Source of the DNA: an uncultured Microcaldota archaeon
GTDB taxonomy: Archaea; Micrarchaeota; Micrarchaeia; Burarchaeales; Fermentimicrarchaeaceae
Length of the DNA stretch: 58,545 bases
Reading direction: 5' to 3'
NCBI GenBank assembly: GCA_903884505.1
Contig: CAISET010000022.1
Span: 1 to 58,545, forward strand
Shown here one piece after another: positions 16,830 to 25,048 of this stretch. Each line of letters begins with the position of its first letter. The first letter of the stretch is position 1. Made by a program: the position numbers and the translations under genes. The notes beneath the pieces were generated by a model, which had not been told where the DNA came from, did not search any database, and saw only the letters and a program-made list of their open reading frames with translations.

Positions 16830-18161
16830 ATGGCGGTCGCAGCTATTGATGTGCGCTATTCCGGGCCGATGAATGCGGTTTTTGATGAGGAGAACAAGCT
16901 GGCGAAATGGCTCGAGGTCGAGGCTGCGCTCGCGCTCGCGCAGGGGGCGCTCGGGATAATCCCGAAGGAGGCTGCTTCCGAGATTGCAAGGAAGGCGAAT
17001 ACGAAGGCTGTGAAACTAGCGCGAGTGAAACAGATTGAGGCGCAGATAGACCATGACCTTATGGCCATGGTGAAGGCGCTCTCCGAGCAGTGCGGGAAGG
17101 AAGGCAGGTTTGTGCACTACGGGGCCACGAGCTATGATGTGGAGGACACCGCGACAGCGCTCATCTTCCGCGATGCCATCGCGCAGATTGAGGGAAGGAT
17201 GAAGGCGCTGAAAGGCGCGCTTTTGAAGCAGGCGCTGAGGCATAAGGCGACCGTCTGCATGGGGAGGACGCACGGCCAGCACGCCGTGCCCATGACTTAT
17301 GGGATGAAGTTCGCGCTCTGGGCGAGCGAAATCCAGAGGAATTTCGAGAGGCTCGAGGCGGCGAAGGAGAGAATCCTCGTCGGGAAGATGAGCGGCGCCG
17401 TGGGGACGATGGCGACTTTCGGGCCGAAGGCTTTCGAGATACAGAAATCGGCCATGGATAGGCTGGGGCTGAAGCCCGCGCTCGTGACCACGCAGGTCAT
17501 ACAGAGGGACAGGCATGCCGAAGTCCTGTTCGTGCTTGCGCTCACCGCCGCTTCGCTGGAGAAGATGGCGAAGGAGATAAGGAATTTGCAGAGGACCGAG
17601 ATAATGGAGGTCGCGGAGCCGTTCGGGAAGAAGCAGGTGGGGAGCTCCACCATGCCGCACAAGAGGAACCCGCACAAGAGCGAGCGGATATGCTCGCTCG
17701 CGAGGAATCTGAGGATGGATGCGCAGGTCGCGCTCGAAAACATTGCGCTTGAGCACGAGAGGGATTTGACGAACTCGGCGAACGAGAGGGTGATTTTCCC
17801 GGAATCGTTCATCCTGCTGGATTACATGCTGGGGCAGATGGAGTTCATAATCTCCGGGCTGGAGTTCTTCCCCGAGAACATCAAGAGGAACCTGGAGATG
17901 AGCCGCGGCCTCGTCATGGCCGAGAGGCTGATGATTGCGCTCACGGGCAAGGGGATGGGAAGGCAGGAGGCGCACGAGCTTCTCCGCGAGGCGAGCATAA
18001 AGGCGTTCAAAGAAAGGAGGCACCTGCGCGACGAGCTCTCCGGGGACAAAGCTGTGAGACAGTATCTCTCAAAAGTGGAGCTCGAGAAGATTTTCGATGA
18101 GAAGACCTACATCGGGAAGGCCATCGAGATTGTCGAGAACGCCGTGAAGAGGCTGTCCTGA
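16830..18161 (+). CDS. purB: Adenylosuccinate lyase
   Basis: 443 aa member of the fumarase/aspartase family. It cleaves SAICAR to AICAR and adenylosuccinate to AMP in purine synthesis. The family signature GSSTMPHKRNP is near residues 270-281, and upstream catalytic regions are HYGATSYDVEDT and GRTHGQHAVPMTYG. The ATG at 16830 is favoured by SD and TATA spacing over an upstream ATT/GTG extension. Other purine genes are at 38473-43258 and 48812-51083, so the pathway is scattered within this window. Confidence 0.96.
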   Translation: MAVAAIDVRYSGPMNAVFDEENKLAKWLEVEAALALAQGALGIIPKEAASEIARKANTKAVKLARVKQIEAQIDHDLMAMVKALSEQCGKEGRFVHYGATSYDVEDTATALIFRDAIAQIEGRMKALKGALLKQALRHKATVCMGRTHGQHAVPMTYGMKFALWASEIQRNFERLEAAKERILVGKMSGAVGTMATFGPKAFEIQKSAMDRLGLKPALVTTQVIQRDRHAEVLFVLALTAASLEKMAKEIRNLQRTEIMEVAEPFGKKQVGSSTMPHKRNPHKSERICSLARNLRMDAQVALENIALEHERDLTNSANERVIFPESFILLDYMLGQMEFIISGLEFFPENIKRNLEMSRGLVMAERLMIALTGKGMGRQEAHELLREASIKAFKERRHLRDELSGDKAVRQYLSKVELEKIFDEKTYIGKAIEIVENAVKRLS

Positions 18162-18179
18162 AAACCCGGAGCAATTCCG

Positions 18180-19346
18180 ATGCTGCTGGAGTATGCAATC
18201 GCCTTTGCGACGATTTATGTTGCAGTGCTGTTTCTCCTAATCTATCTTGAGGAGTCGGAGGAGATGGAGGACCCGAAGCCCGAGAAGTTTCCGTCCATAA
18301 GCATCCTTGTTCCCGCTTACAATGAGGGGGAGCATATTGCGGAGACGCTGAAGTCGCTCCTCCTGCTGGAATATCCCGGGAAAAGGGAGATAATAGTCAT
18401 CAACGACGGCTCGAAAGATGATACGGGCGAGCAGGCGAGGAAATTCGCGAAGAAAGGAGTAATAGTTATAGACAAGCCGAACGGAGGGAAGGCGAGCGCG
18501 ATGAACGTGGGAATCAAGCGCGCAAAAGGTGAACTGGTTGCAGTCCTTGATGCGGACTCCATTGTTGCGCAAGACGCCCTGCTCCATATGGTGGGCTATT
18601 TCGGGGAGCCCGAGATTGCCGCTGTCACGCCGATGATGAAGGTGTGGGAGAGCCGCACGCCCGCGCAGAAACTGCAGAAGGCGGAGTATATTTTGAATTC
18701 GTTCACGAAGAAGCTGCTTGAGCAGCTTGATGCGATTACGGTGACTCCGGGGCCTTTCAGCATCTACCGCGCCTCGGTCTTCAAAAAATTGGGGGGCTTT
18801 GACGAGGAGACGCTGACCGAGGACCAGGAAATCGCCCTGCGGATGCAGAGGGCGAACATGAGGATTGCGAGCTCTGTCGGCGCAATCGTCTATACTGATG
18901 CGCCTGCGGATTTGCGCGGCCTCTACCTGCAGAGGAAGAGGTGGTATACGGGTTTCCTGCAGAACATCTGGAGATACCGCGACCTGCTCAGCCCGAAGTA
19001 CGGCGACCTGGGGGTTTTCGTACTGCCCGTAACGCTTGGAATGCTGGTCGCTGGAATCTTCGCGCTGCTCGCCTCGATTTCCGGAATCCTCACGCCGCCC
19101 GAATTCCGCCTTGACTTCATTTATGCGGATTTGGGCGCGGCACAGGTGATAATGCTCTTCGCATTCATTCTCGGGCTGCTGATTACCTACCTTGCCGCGC
19201 AGAGGCTCCATGAGAAGAATTCGCTCGCGCTTTTCGCAACAACATTAATAATGTCGCCAATCCTAACGCTATTCTGGCTCTTGATAATAGCCACTGCTGC
19301 GTTCAACATGCTGTCCGGGGGAAAGGAGATATGGAGAGGCGGATAA
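18180..19346 (+). CDS. Processive glycosyltransferase family 2, membrane protein
   Basis: 388 aa with an N-terminal transmembrane helix (about 1-22), a GT-A catalytic domain and three or so C-terminal membrane helices. Catalytic signatures are SILVPAYNEGEHI, the DAD metal site near residue 123, TEDQEI and QRKRWYTG (QxxRW) near residue 250. The set D-DxD-D-QxxRW is typical of processive beta-glycosyltransferases such as NodC and hyaluronan or cellulose synthases. It probably makes an extracellular polysaccharide or glycolipid from UDP-sugars. It follows purB by 18 nt. Confidence 0.88.
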   Translation: MLLEYAIAFATIYVAVLFLLIYLEESEEMEDPKPEKFPSISILVPAYNEGEHIAETLKSLLLLEYPGKREIIVINDGSKDDTGEQARKFAKKGVIVIDKPNGGKASAMNVGIKRAKGELVAVLDADSIVAQDALLHMVGYFGEPEIAAVTPMMKVWESRTPAQKLQKAEYILNSFTKKLLEQLDAITVTPGPFSIYRASVFKKLGGFDEETLTEDQEIALRMQRANMRIASSVGAIVYTDAPADLRGLYLQRKRWYTGFLQNIWRYRDLLSPKYGDLGVFVLPVTLGMLVAGIFALLASISGILTPPEFRLDFIYADLGAAQVIMLFAFILGLLITYLAAQRLHEKNSLALFATTLIMSPILTLFWLLIIATAAFNMLSGGKEIWRGG

Positions 19347-19386
19347 GGACGGCTTTCGCGCATGCAATCGCGCTGGGGGAAATGGC

Positions 19387-20040
19387 ATGGAGAGAGGGAT
19401 AAGGGCAAGGATGTATTTCTTCGCGTTCGTGATTTCCGCGCTTCTCTTCACTGTGGGAATTGTCCTTGGCTGGTATTTCGGGATTTCCGCGGTGAGCCAG
19501 ACGCAGCAGGATTTCGACAGGCTGAAATCGGAGGCCTACTCGCTGGAGATACTTTCGCTCATGGGCGACTCGAACGCATCAGCCGTCTCCTGCGCGGTCT
19601 ATTCCCGGAGCTTCGGAGACCTGATTTACCAGACCGAGCAGTTCGGCGGGAAGCTTGACTACCTTGAGAAGCAGAAGGGGAAGCTCGACCCAGAGGTCAT
19701 GGCGCTCAAGTCCGACTATTCCTCCATGCAGATGCGCAACTATTTGATTCAGCAGAAGATGGATTCGAAATGCGGGAAAAGCAATAATGTGATTCTTTAC
19801 TTCTATTCGAATGAGAACTACTCTTCGGCGACTGATGAGGGGCTACAGATAGCGCAGGTGGACAGGGAATTCAACGTATATACGTACCACTTCGATGTGA
19901 ATGTGCAGAACCCGGTTGTCGATGCGCTGAAGGAGTCCTATGGGGTGGTGGTTACGCCTACGCTCATTGTGAATGGAAATAAGCTTGAGGGTTTCAAGAC
20001 TGCTGGCGAGCTCCGCGCAATACTCAGCTCGCAGCACTGA
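19387..20040 (+). CDS. Membrane-anchored thioredoxin-fold protein
   Basis: 217 aa. One N-terminal transmembrane helix (ARMYFFAFVISALLFTVGIVLGWYF region), an external helical segment, then a thioredoxin-like domain from about residue 130: SNNVILYFYSNENYSS, then REFNVYTYHFDVN and the cis-proline loop GVVVTPTLIVNGNKLEGF. The position before the first strand has a single cysteine (SKCGKS) rather than CxxC, so classic disulfide exchange is doubtful. A second Cys (VSCAVY) lies in the helical part. Possible roles are a redox-inactive chaperone or a DsbA-like protein working with another cysteine. Confidence 0.7.
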   Translation: MERGIRARMYFFAFVISALLFTVGIVLGWYFGISAVSQTQQDFDRLKSEAYSLEILSLMGDSNASAVSCAVYSRSFGDLIYQTEQFGGKLDYLEKQKGKLDPEVMALKSDYSSMQMRNYLIQQKMDSKCGKSNNVILYFYSNENYSSATDEGLQIAQVDREFNVYTYHFDVNVQNPVVDALKESYGVVVTPTLIVNGNKLEGFKTAGELRAILSSQH

Positions 20041-20647
20041 ACTTCTTCTCCAATTCTTTCGTGACCTCCCTTGCGGAGTTGAGGAGCTCCTCCAGGGTTA
20101 CGGGCATTGTTTTTTCGATCATGTAGACGTGATTGGTGACGACCGGCACCTCCTTGAAGGACCAGCCCTTGCCATCGAAGGATTTCAAAGCCTCTGCCAT
20201 CTCCGCTTTCCTGGCTTTTGAAAGGGCCATCACCTGCGCCCACTCGGGCTTCAAATGGAGCGAGACGTGGGCCTGGAATGTCAGCTCGAATTCGCCCAGC
20301 TGCCTGAATGCCTCCAGCCAGAGGGTGTTCGTCATCTCGCTCGGGGAGGCCTGGAACAGGGAGCCCCTGGCAGCGCATTCGTAGCCCGGGAAGGCCTTTC
20401 CCAGCAGCTCATTCGCCTTAGCGAGCTGCTTCTCCGCCTGCCGAATTAAGGATAGGCTGGAATCCACGCCCTTCAGAATTTCCCCGCCCGCGCCCGCGGC
20501 TGCCAGGCATTCCTTCAGCTTGGCGGCTTTTTTCTCAAGCTCCTCCTCTCCGATGAAGGCGAGCGGGTCGTTTAGGAAGGGGATGACCCTGAGCGGGCAG
20601 TCCGGGGGAAGCTTCTTCTGCAATAAGATTAGGGCTGCGAAATCCAA
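20024..20647 (-). CDS. Hypothetical helical protein
   Basis: 207 aa, soluble and helix rich, not recognised. The start is a TTG at 20647 with GGTGA 5 nt upstream, inside a 27-bp sequence that also ends the upstream NTPase gene. Notable segments are PPDCPLRVIPFLNDPLAF at the N-terminus, a Lys/Glu-rich helix (EELEKKAAKLKECLAAAG), and KAFPGYECAARG. The last 17 nt overlap convergently with the thioredoxin-fold gene. No catalytic motif is evident. Confidence 0.65.
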   Translation of the reverse strand: MDFAALILLQKKLPPDCPLRVIPFLNDPLAFIGEEELEKKAAKLKECLAAAGAGGEILKGVDSSLSLIRQAEKQLAKANELLGKAFPGYECAARGSLFQASPSEMTNTLWLEAFRQLGEFELTFQAHVSLHLKPEWAQVMALSKARKAEMAEALKSFDGKGWSFKEVPVVTNHVYMIEKTMPVTLEELLNSAREVTKELEKKFSAAS

Positions 20648-20709
20648 TCATCTCACCTTCGGCGGGGGAGCCCCAAAATCCTGGCTGCGAAATCCAATCA
20701 TCTCACCTT
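20633..20709. repeat. 27-bp direct repeat, 50-bp period
   Basis: Identical 27-nt copies at 20633-20659 and 20683-20709. On the minus strand each reads AAGGTGAGATGATTGGATTT and continues to CGCAGCC. The right copy contains the NTPase stop codon. The left copy contains the SD and TTG start of the next gene. It is a recent tandem duplication at a gene junction. Confidence 0.8.
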
Positions 20710-21213
20710 GAGCGCTTCCTTGAGCCTTTTCTTTATCTCCGGCCTGTTATCGAGAGTGAGATGGAGGACTTCGCCGTATTTCCCGAACTTGTCAAGATAG
20801 TCTTTGTTGAGGACAGCGAGCACCGGCTTGTTGGATTTGAGGCAGGCTATTACCGCCTCCTCGAACCTTTTTGAGAAAAGCTCCATCTTCCCGATTTCGT
20901 CTATCACTATCAGGTCCACGGACGTATCAAAAGCTGCTGCCTCGAGCGCCTCAACGCCTATCTCGTTAAGGTCCGAGAGGTTCACCCCGTAGCCCCCGAC
21001 GTTAGCGGGGCTGCGCATGGATTTTGAGGAGAGAATGCCTTTTTTGCCGGTTTTCAGGTCAAGAAGGGCGAAGCCTATCCTTTCCCCTCCTTCCTTCATT
21101 TCAGGGGTGGAGATTCCCGCAAGCTTGAGCCCCAGCTCCCTTGCGACTTCCATGGCCAGGGCGGATTTGCCGGTCCTCGGAAGGCCGGTGATTAGCAGCT
21201 TAGGCGCGGGCAT
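20698..21213 (-). CDS. THEP1-like nucleoside-triphosphatase
   Basis: 171-aa P-loop protein. Walker A is GLPRTGKSAL near residue 9, Walker B is DLIVIDEIGKME. The DEIGKME and the end of the domain (KPVLAVLNKD) match archaeal and bacterial THEP1/NTPase_1 proteins, which hydrolyse NTPs and in vertebrates are cancer-related NTPases; their cellular role is unclear. The ATG at 21213 is chosen because a TATA-like CTTTTAATTA lies 21-30 nt upstream. The longer open frame upstream is not supported. Confidence 0.85.
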   Translation of the reverse strand: MPAPKLLITGLPRTGKSALAMEVARELGLKLAGISTPEMKEGGERIGFALLDLKTGKKGILSSKSMRSPANVGGYGVNLSDLNEIGVEALEAAAFDTSVDLIVIDEIGKMELFSKRFEEAVIACLKSNKPVLAVLNKDYLDKFGKYGEVLHLTLDNRPEIKKRLKEALKVR

Positions 21214-21233
21214 ATGCCTGATTTGAGTGCGAC

Positions 21234-21243
21234 TAATTAAAAG
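21234..21243 (-). promoter_or_regulatory. TATA box of the NTPase gene
   Basis: CTTTTAATTA on the minus strand, 21-30 nt before the ATG at 21213. Confidence 0.4.
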
Positions 21244-21319
21244 ATTATTCTGGAAAATCCGCCGGGAAGCCCGGTGACTTCGTTTCCCGCCCCAGGCCAC
21301 GCATTTCCGTCGGGCATAA

Positions 21320-21405
21320 TCATTCCTTCGCAATTCCTTTGAGCCTGGCCTGGTGCCTTTCCGTAAATCAGCCCTTTGAAATTCCCTTGAGCCTCGCCTG
21401 GTGCC
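21320..21405 (-). repeat. Duplicated 3' end of the small winged-helix-like gene
   Basis: The last codons of the gene at 21368-21673 (HQARLKGISKG-stop) recur downstream as HQARLKGIAKE-stop. DNA copies are 21380-21405 and 21332-21357, 24 of 26 identical. The two stop codons are 48 nt apart and in frame, so the second copy would be read only if the first stop were bypassed. Confidence 0.7.
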
Positions 21406-21673
21406 CCTCAAGCCCCCTTATTACCGCAGCCGCATCCTCGTGGAGCACCCAGCCGACCTTCTTGCCCGAGAGGACAGGCTTCGCCAGCCCCGCCCTCTTC
21501 AGCCTTCCGAAGGCCGCGACCGCGGTGCCGAAAGAAAAATCACCCATCTTCCGGTAGATTTCCATGGGCGCCCGGGGCTTGCCGTCGGAAAGGAGCCTTG
21601 CTATGGCAAAATCGGGGGCCCTGACCAGCTCCCTCACCAGGTGCACGCCGTCCCTGGGCTTGAGCGTGGGCAT
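21368..21673 (-). CDS. Small winged-helix-like protein, paralogue of 38129-38434
   Basis: 101 aa. It starts TLKPRDGVHLVRELVRAPDF, then has a likely helix-turn-helix (GKPRAPMEIYRKMGDFSFGTAVAAFGRLKRAGLAKPVL) with a wing (GKKVGWVLHE) and a basic end. The protein encoded at 38129-38434 is its paralogue; about 60% of residues agree by eye. It is divergent from the MoxR gene, with a palindrome in between (21719-21735), so it may regulate the operon and itself. DNA binding is inferred from the fold guess only. Confidence 0.7.
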   Translation of the reverse strand: MPTLKPRDGVHLVRELVRAPDFAIARLLSDGKPRAPMEIYRKMGDFSFGTAVAAFGRLKRAGLAKPVLSGKKVGWVLHEDAAAVIRGLEGHQARLKGISKG

Positions 21674-21696
21674 ATGCTTGTTTTGTGGATTTGGTC

Positions 21697-21705
21697 ATTT
21701 ATAAT
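21697..21705 (-). promoter_or_regulatory. TATA box of the winged-helix-like gene
   Basis: ATTATAAAT on the minus strand, 24-32 nt before the ATG at 21673, giving a leaderless transcript. Confidence 0.5.
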
Positions 21706-21718
21706 CGTTTGTATCGGG

Positions 21719-21747
21719 TTCTATTTGAAATAGAAACTATTTTATAT
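21719..21747 (+). promoter_or_regulatory. Palindrome and TATA box controlling the MoxR-HEAT operon
   Basis: TTCTATTTgAAATAGAA (21719-21735) is an 8-bp inverted repeat around one base. It directly precedes the TATA box TTTTATAT at 21740-21747. The start at 21781 is 34 nt after the TATA box. The position suits a regulator acting at TFB/TBP binding, possibly the divergently encoded winged-helix-like protein. Confidence 0.5.
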
Positions 21748-21780
21748 GGCAATAGGCAAATTATGGCGTGGCGGGCCGTC

Positions 21781-22812
21781 ATGCCGCCCAACCGTCTCCG
21801 ACGGGGTGATTTCGTGGTCGAAAAGAACGGTGATGCGCTGAAGACGCTCGAACGCCGGCCTAACGGCGTCTTTGTCTCGAGGCCTGATGCGGTTGATGCG
21901 GAACTCAGGAAGCTTTTTGATTTGCAGAAGGAGAGGATTAAGAATGAGCCCTATTTCCCCGTCGGCGGGGAGCTGGAGGTCATGCGTGCGGCTTATTACG
22001 CGAACCTCCCGATAATACTCAAGGGCCCGACGGGCATCGCGAAATCCACCCTGGTCGCCAATTTTGCGGTAATGATGGGGCTGCCCATGGAGAAGGTGCC
22101 CGGCGAGCAGAATATCTCCACGTCGAACTCCATCGGCAGCGTCATTCCCCTGGAGGTCGAGGGTATGGGGGTAACGATGGTGTACAAGGACGGCCCCGTG
22201 GCGAATTTCGCCCGCTCCGAGAAGGGCGCGCTCCTTTATATCACCGAGGCGAACAAGATTGAGGGCGGCATGCTCTCCGCATTCCACACCATTACGGATT
22301 ATGACCGGATGCTCTATATACTGGTCACGGGCGAGCACATACCGCTTTCGCCGAAAAGCGCCGTGATTACGGACTACAACCCGCTCTATAAGGGGGGGCT
22401 GGAGAACCTCTCGCCCGCGTTCCTGCAGAGGTTCGTCCACATCACGCTCGAGATGCCCGAACAGAAGAAGGAGCAGGCGATTTTCGAGATGAAGTACGGG
22501 CTCAGGGACAGGCCTGGCGCCCCGGAGCTCGGGAAGCGCGCGCCGAGGAAGGCGGATAAGGCGCTCATAGATGCGCTCACGAAGGTCGCGAAGGACATCC
22601 GCATGGGGAAGGACAAGAACTTCGACATCATCGAGTCGCCCTCCCCGAGGCTCGTTGACAACGCGATTAAGCTCGTGGAGCAGGGGCTTTCCCCGTATTA
22701 CGCCGTCATGCACGGGCTCATACAGCCTCTCGTCGACACGCTGAACGGCTCCTACCACGCCATGCTGAAGGTCGTGGACGGGTTCTCGACTTTGCTTGAA
22801 GGGAAGCCTTAG
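21781..22812 (+). CDS. MoxR-type AAA+ ATPase
   Basis: 343 aa. AAA+ core with Walker A GPTGIAKST near residues 82-90 and sensor 1 region AVITDYNP. The arginine-finger region SPAFLQRF is present. Walker B reads ALLYITEANK: the catalytic Glu (about 156) is kept but the usual Asp before it is Thr. A C-terminal helical lid follows (PRLVDNAIKLVEQGLSPYYAV). MoxR ATPases such as NorQ, CbbQ and RavA work with a VWA partner to remodel or activate other proteins; the partner here is encoded at 30585-32990. The ATG at 21781 suits the TATA box; an ATG at 21763 is too close to it. Confidence 0.88.
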   Translation: MPPNRLRRGDFVVEKNGDALKTLERRPNGVFVSRPDAVDAELRKLFDLQKERIKNEPYFPVGGELEVMRAAYYANLPIILKGPTGIAKSTLVANFAVMMGLPMEKVPGEQNISTSNSIGSVIPLEVEGMGVTMVYKDGPVANFARSEKGALLYITEANKIEGGMLSAFHTITDYDRMLYILVTGEHIPLSPKSAVITDYNPLYKGGLENLSPAFLQRFVHITLEMPEQKKEQAIFEMKYGLRDRPGAPELGKRAPRKADKALIDALTKVAKDIRMGKDKNFDIIESPSPRLVDNAIKLVEQGLSPYYAVMHGLIQPLVDTLNGSYHAMLKVVDGFSTLLEGKP

Positions 22813-22822
22813 AGGTGGGCGC

Positions 22823-23380
22823 ATGCCGACTGAGCGCTCCAGGGCCGGCTTCCTCTACGAGGCCAGCTTCATAGAAAGGGCCAGGATTTGGTGGCACGTG
22901 CGGAGGCTGAACAGGAGCCGCAGCGAAAGGGCGCGTTACGATGCGGCTTGCACATTGAGCGCAATTGGGGACGCAAGTGCGGTGGAGCCGCTCATCAAGG
23001 CGGCCCGGTCTTCTTCCAGCCTCAGGGTTCGGATTGCTTCGGTATTGGCGCTGAGGAACATCGGGGATGAAAGGGCCATCGAGCCGCTGGTTAAGCTTCT
23101 GGAAGGAGACACCAGTGAGTCGCATGATTACAGGATACTTGATGCGCTCGCGGAATTTGGCATGCCTGCTGCCGCGCCGCTTGTTGAGCTTGCGAGGACG
23201 ACCGAAGACAAGCACCTGAGGCGGGAGATTTCGAATGTTTTGGAGAAGATAAACAGGATTGCGAAGTGGAAGCCGCATGACTTCGGGATTCGGGATACGG
23301 CTGTAATTCCTAAGCCGGAGGTTCCGCCTGAGTTCCAGAGACTGGTGCTGAAGGATGTGCCGAAAGCGAAGATTGCGTGA
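22823..23380 (+). CDS. HEAT-repeat protein 1
   Basis: 185 aa, about four HEAT repeats of the PBS-lyase type, shortest in repeat number of the series. The head is atypical: MPTERSRAGFLYEASFIERA, then RIWWHVRRL, the WWHVR form seen also in copies 3 and 17. The cap LVELARTTEDKHLRREIS resembles that of copy 11. The tail has HDFGIRDT and PPEFQRLVL. HEAT arrays form curved alpha solenoids that bind proteins or DNA; a partner is not known. SD GAGGTGG lies 4 nt before the ATG, 11 nt after the ATPase stop. Confidence 0.85.
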   Translation: MPTERSRAGFLYEASFIERARIWWHVRRLNRSRSERARYDAACTLSAIGDASAVEPLIKAARSSSSLRVRIASVLALRNIGDERAIEPLVKLLEGDTSESHDYRILDALAEFGMPAAAPLVELARTTEDKHLRREISNVLEKINRIAKWKPHDFGIRDTAVIPKPEVPPEFQRLVLKDVPKAKIA

Positions 23381-23385
23381 TGATT

Positions 23386-23982
23386 ATGGATGAGGTCGAT
23401 GAGCTCATAGGAAGGCTGCGGAAGGATGGCGATGCTGAGGAGCGGGCGCGGGCTGCGTTGAGGCTGGGGGGGCTGAAGGAAAAAAGGGCAGTGGAACCGC
23501 TGATTGAGGCGCTTGGAGATGCGGACTCGAATGTTAGGAGGTATGTGGCGTTAGCGCTGGGGAAGATTGGTGATGAGAGGGCGGTGGAGCCGCTGATTGG
23601 TGCACTGAACGGAGATGCGCAGCCGTATGTTCGATGGGATGCGACGGATGCGCTGGGGGAGATAGGTGGTGCGAAGGCGGTGGAGACGCTAATTGAGGCG
23701 CTTGAGGATGCGGATAGATTTGTTCGAAATAGTGCAGCTGATGCACTGGTAAGGATTGGGGAGCCTGCCGTGAAACAGCTGGTTGAGGCGGCGATGGAGC
23801 CGGAGAAGAGGCATCTTAGGGGGATGATTGCCGGGATTCTGAAGGACATTGATGAGAAAGCGAAGTGGAAGCCGCATGACTTCGGGGTTCGCGATACGGA
23901 TGTGATTCCCGTCCCCAAGGTTCCGAAGGAGTTTGAGAGATTGGCGCTGAAGGATGTGCCGAAAGCGAGGGTTCCTGGTTGA
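23386..23982 (+). CDS. HEAT-repeat protein 2
   Basis: 198 aa, about five repeats, head MDEVDELIGRLRKDG, tail HDFGVRDTDVIP with PKEFERLAL. The start is taken at ATGGATGAG because the preceding GTGAT, part of the stop junction TGATGATT, sits where an SD should be. An ATG 6 nt earlier is the alternative. The repeat at about 23521-23570 (SNVRRYVALALGKI) is nearly the same in DNA as one in HEAT protein 12 at about 33399-33440, a sign of module exchange. Confidence 0.85.
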   Translation: MDEVDELIGRLRKDGDAEERARAALRLGGLKEKRAVEPLIEALGDADSNVRRYVALALGKIGDERAVEPLIGALNGDAQPYVRWDATDALGEIGGAKAVETLIEALEDADRFVRNSAADALVRIGEPAVKQLVEAAMEPEKRHLRGMIAGILKDIDEKAKWKPHDFGVRDTDVIPVPKVPKEFERLALKDVPKARVPG

Positions 23983-23987
23983 TTGCT

Positions 23988-25043
23988 ATGTTCGAGGGAA
24001 TTAAGGTATGGTGGCATGTGCGAAAGCTGCGGAGCGGAGATGCCGAGGAGCGGGAGCATGCTGCGGAAAGGCTGGGAGAGCTGAGAGGTGCAAGGGCGGT
24101 GGAGCCGCTGATTAAGGTGTTGGGGAATGACGAGCCGTATATTCGGTATTATTCGACTGAGGCGCTGGTGAAGATTGGAGAGCCTGCGGTGGAGCCGCTG
24201 ATTAAAGCTCTGGAAGAGGGTGATTCGCGCGTTCGCTATGGGGCGGCGAGGGCTCTGGGGAAGATGGGGGATGCAAGAGCAACGGAGCCGCTGATTAAGA
24301 CGCTTGGGGATGCGGATAGAAATCTTCGGATTAGTGCGGTGGAGGCGTTGGGGACAATTGGTGATGAGAGGGCCATTGGGCCGCTGAGTGAGATGCTTGG
24401 AGATGCGGATTCGACTGTTCGGAGGAATGCGACGTTGGCGCTGGGAAAAATAAAATATGTGAGGGCAGTTGAGCCGCTGATAAGGGCGCTTGATGACGAA
24501 GATGCAGATGTTCGGACATATGCGGCATTGGCACTGGAAAAGCTGAAAAATGTGCGTGCGGTGGAGCCGCTGATTAAGTCGCTTGGGGATGGGACGTATT
24601 GGGTTCGGATACATGTGGTGGGGGCGCTGGGACAGATAAAGGACGTAAGAGGTGTGGAGCCGCTGATTAGGACGCTTGGAGATAAGGACGCGGATGTTCG
24701 AATGAATGCGACGTTGGCGCTGGGGGGGATAGGCGAGCAGGCGGTTGGGCCGCTGATTAAGGCGCTTGATAATGGAGATGCGAGTGTTCGGTGGAATGCA
24801 GCGAAGGCGCTGGAGGAGATAGGCGAGCCCGCTGTTGTAAAGCTAGTCGAGGCGGCGAAGGAGCCGGAGAAGAAGCACCTTGTGAGGACGATTTCCGGGA
24901 TTCTGAAGGAGATTAACGAGAAAGCGAAGTGGAAGCCGCATGACTTCGGCTGCAGGGAGACGGAGATTCTTCCTGTGAAGAAGGTTCCGAAGGAGTTTGA
25001 GAGATTGGCGCTGAAGGATGTGCCGAAAGCGAAGGTTGCGTGA
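23988..25043 (+). CDS. HEAT-repeat protein 3 (about ten repeats)
   Basis: 351 aa with the longest single uninterrupted solenoid of the series. Its head is MFEGIKVWWHVRKL instead of the MDEVEEL form. Repeats alternate between connectors of the type DARAVEPL and the shorter type GEPAVEPL. The cap is VVKLVEAAKEPEKKHLVR and the tail HDFGCRETEILP with PKEFERLAL. It starts 5 nt after the upstream stop. Confidence 0.87.
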   Translation: MFEGIKVWWHVRKLRSGDAEEREHAAERLGELRGARAVEPLIKVLGNDEPYIRYYSTEALVKIGEPAVEPLIKALEEGDSRVRYGAARALGKMGDARATEPLIKTLGDADRNLRISAVEALGTIGDERAIGPLSEMLGDADSTVRRNATLALGKIKYVRAVEPLIRALDDEDADVRTYAALALEKLKNVRAVEPLIKSLGDGTYWVRIHVVGALGQIKDVRGVEPLIRTLGDKDADVRMNATLALGGIGEQAVGPLIKALDNGDASVRWNAAKALEEIGEPAVVKLVEAAKEPEKKHLVRTISGILKEINEKAKWKPHDFGCRETEILPVKKVPKEFERLALKDVPKAKVA

Positions 25044-25048
25044 TGATT

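Noticed and set aside
21214-21411. 66-residue N-terminal extension of the NTPase
   Set aside because: It crosses a TATA box and the duplicated end of the neighbouring gene, and the P-loop domain begins right after the ATG at 21213.
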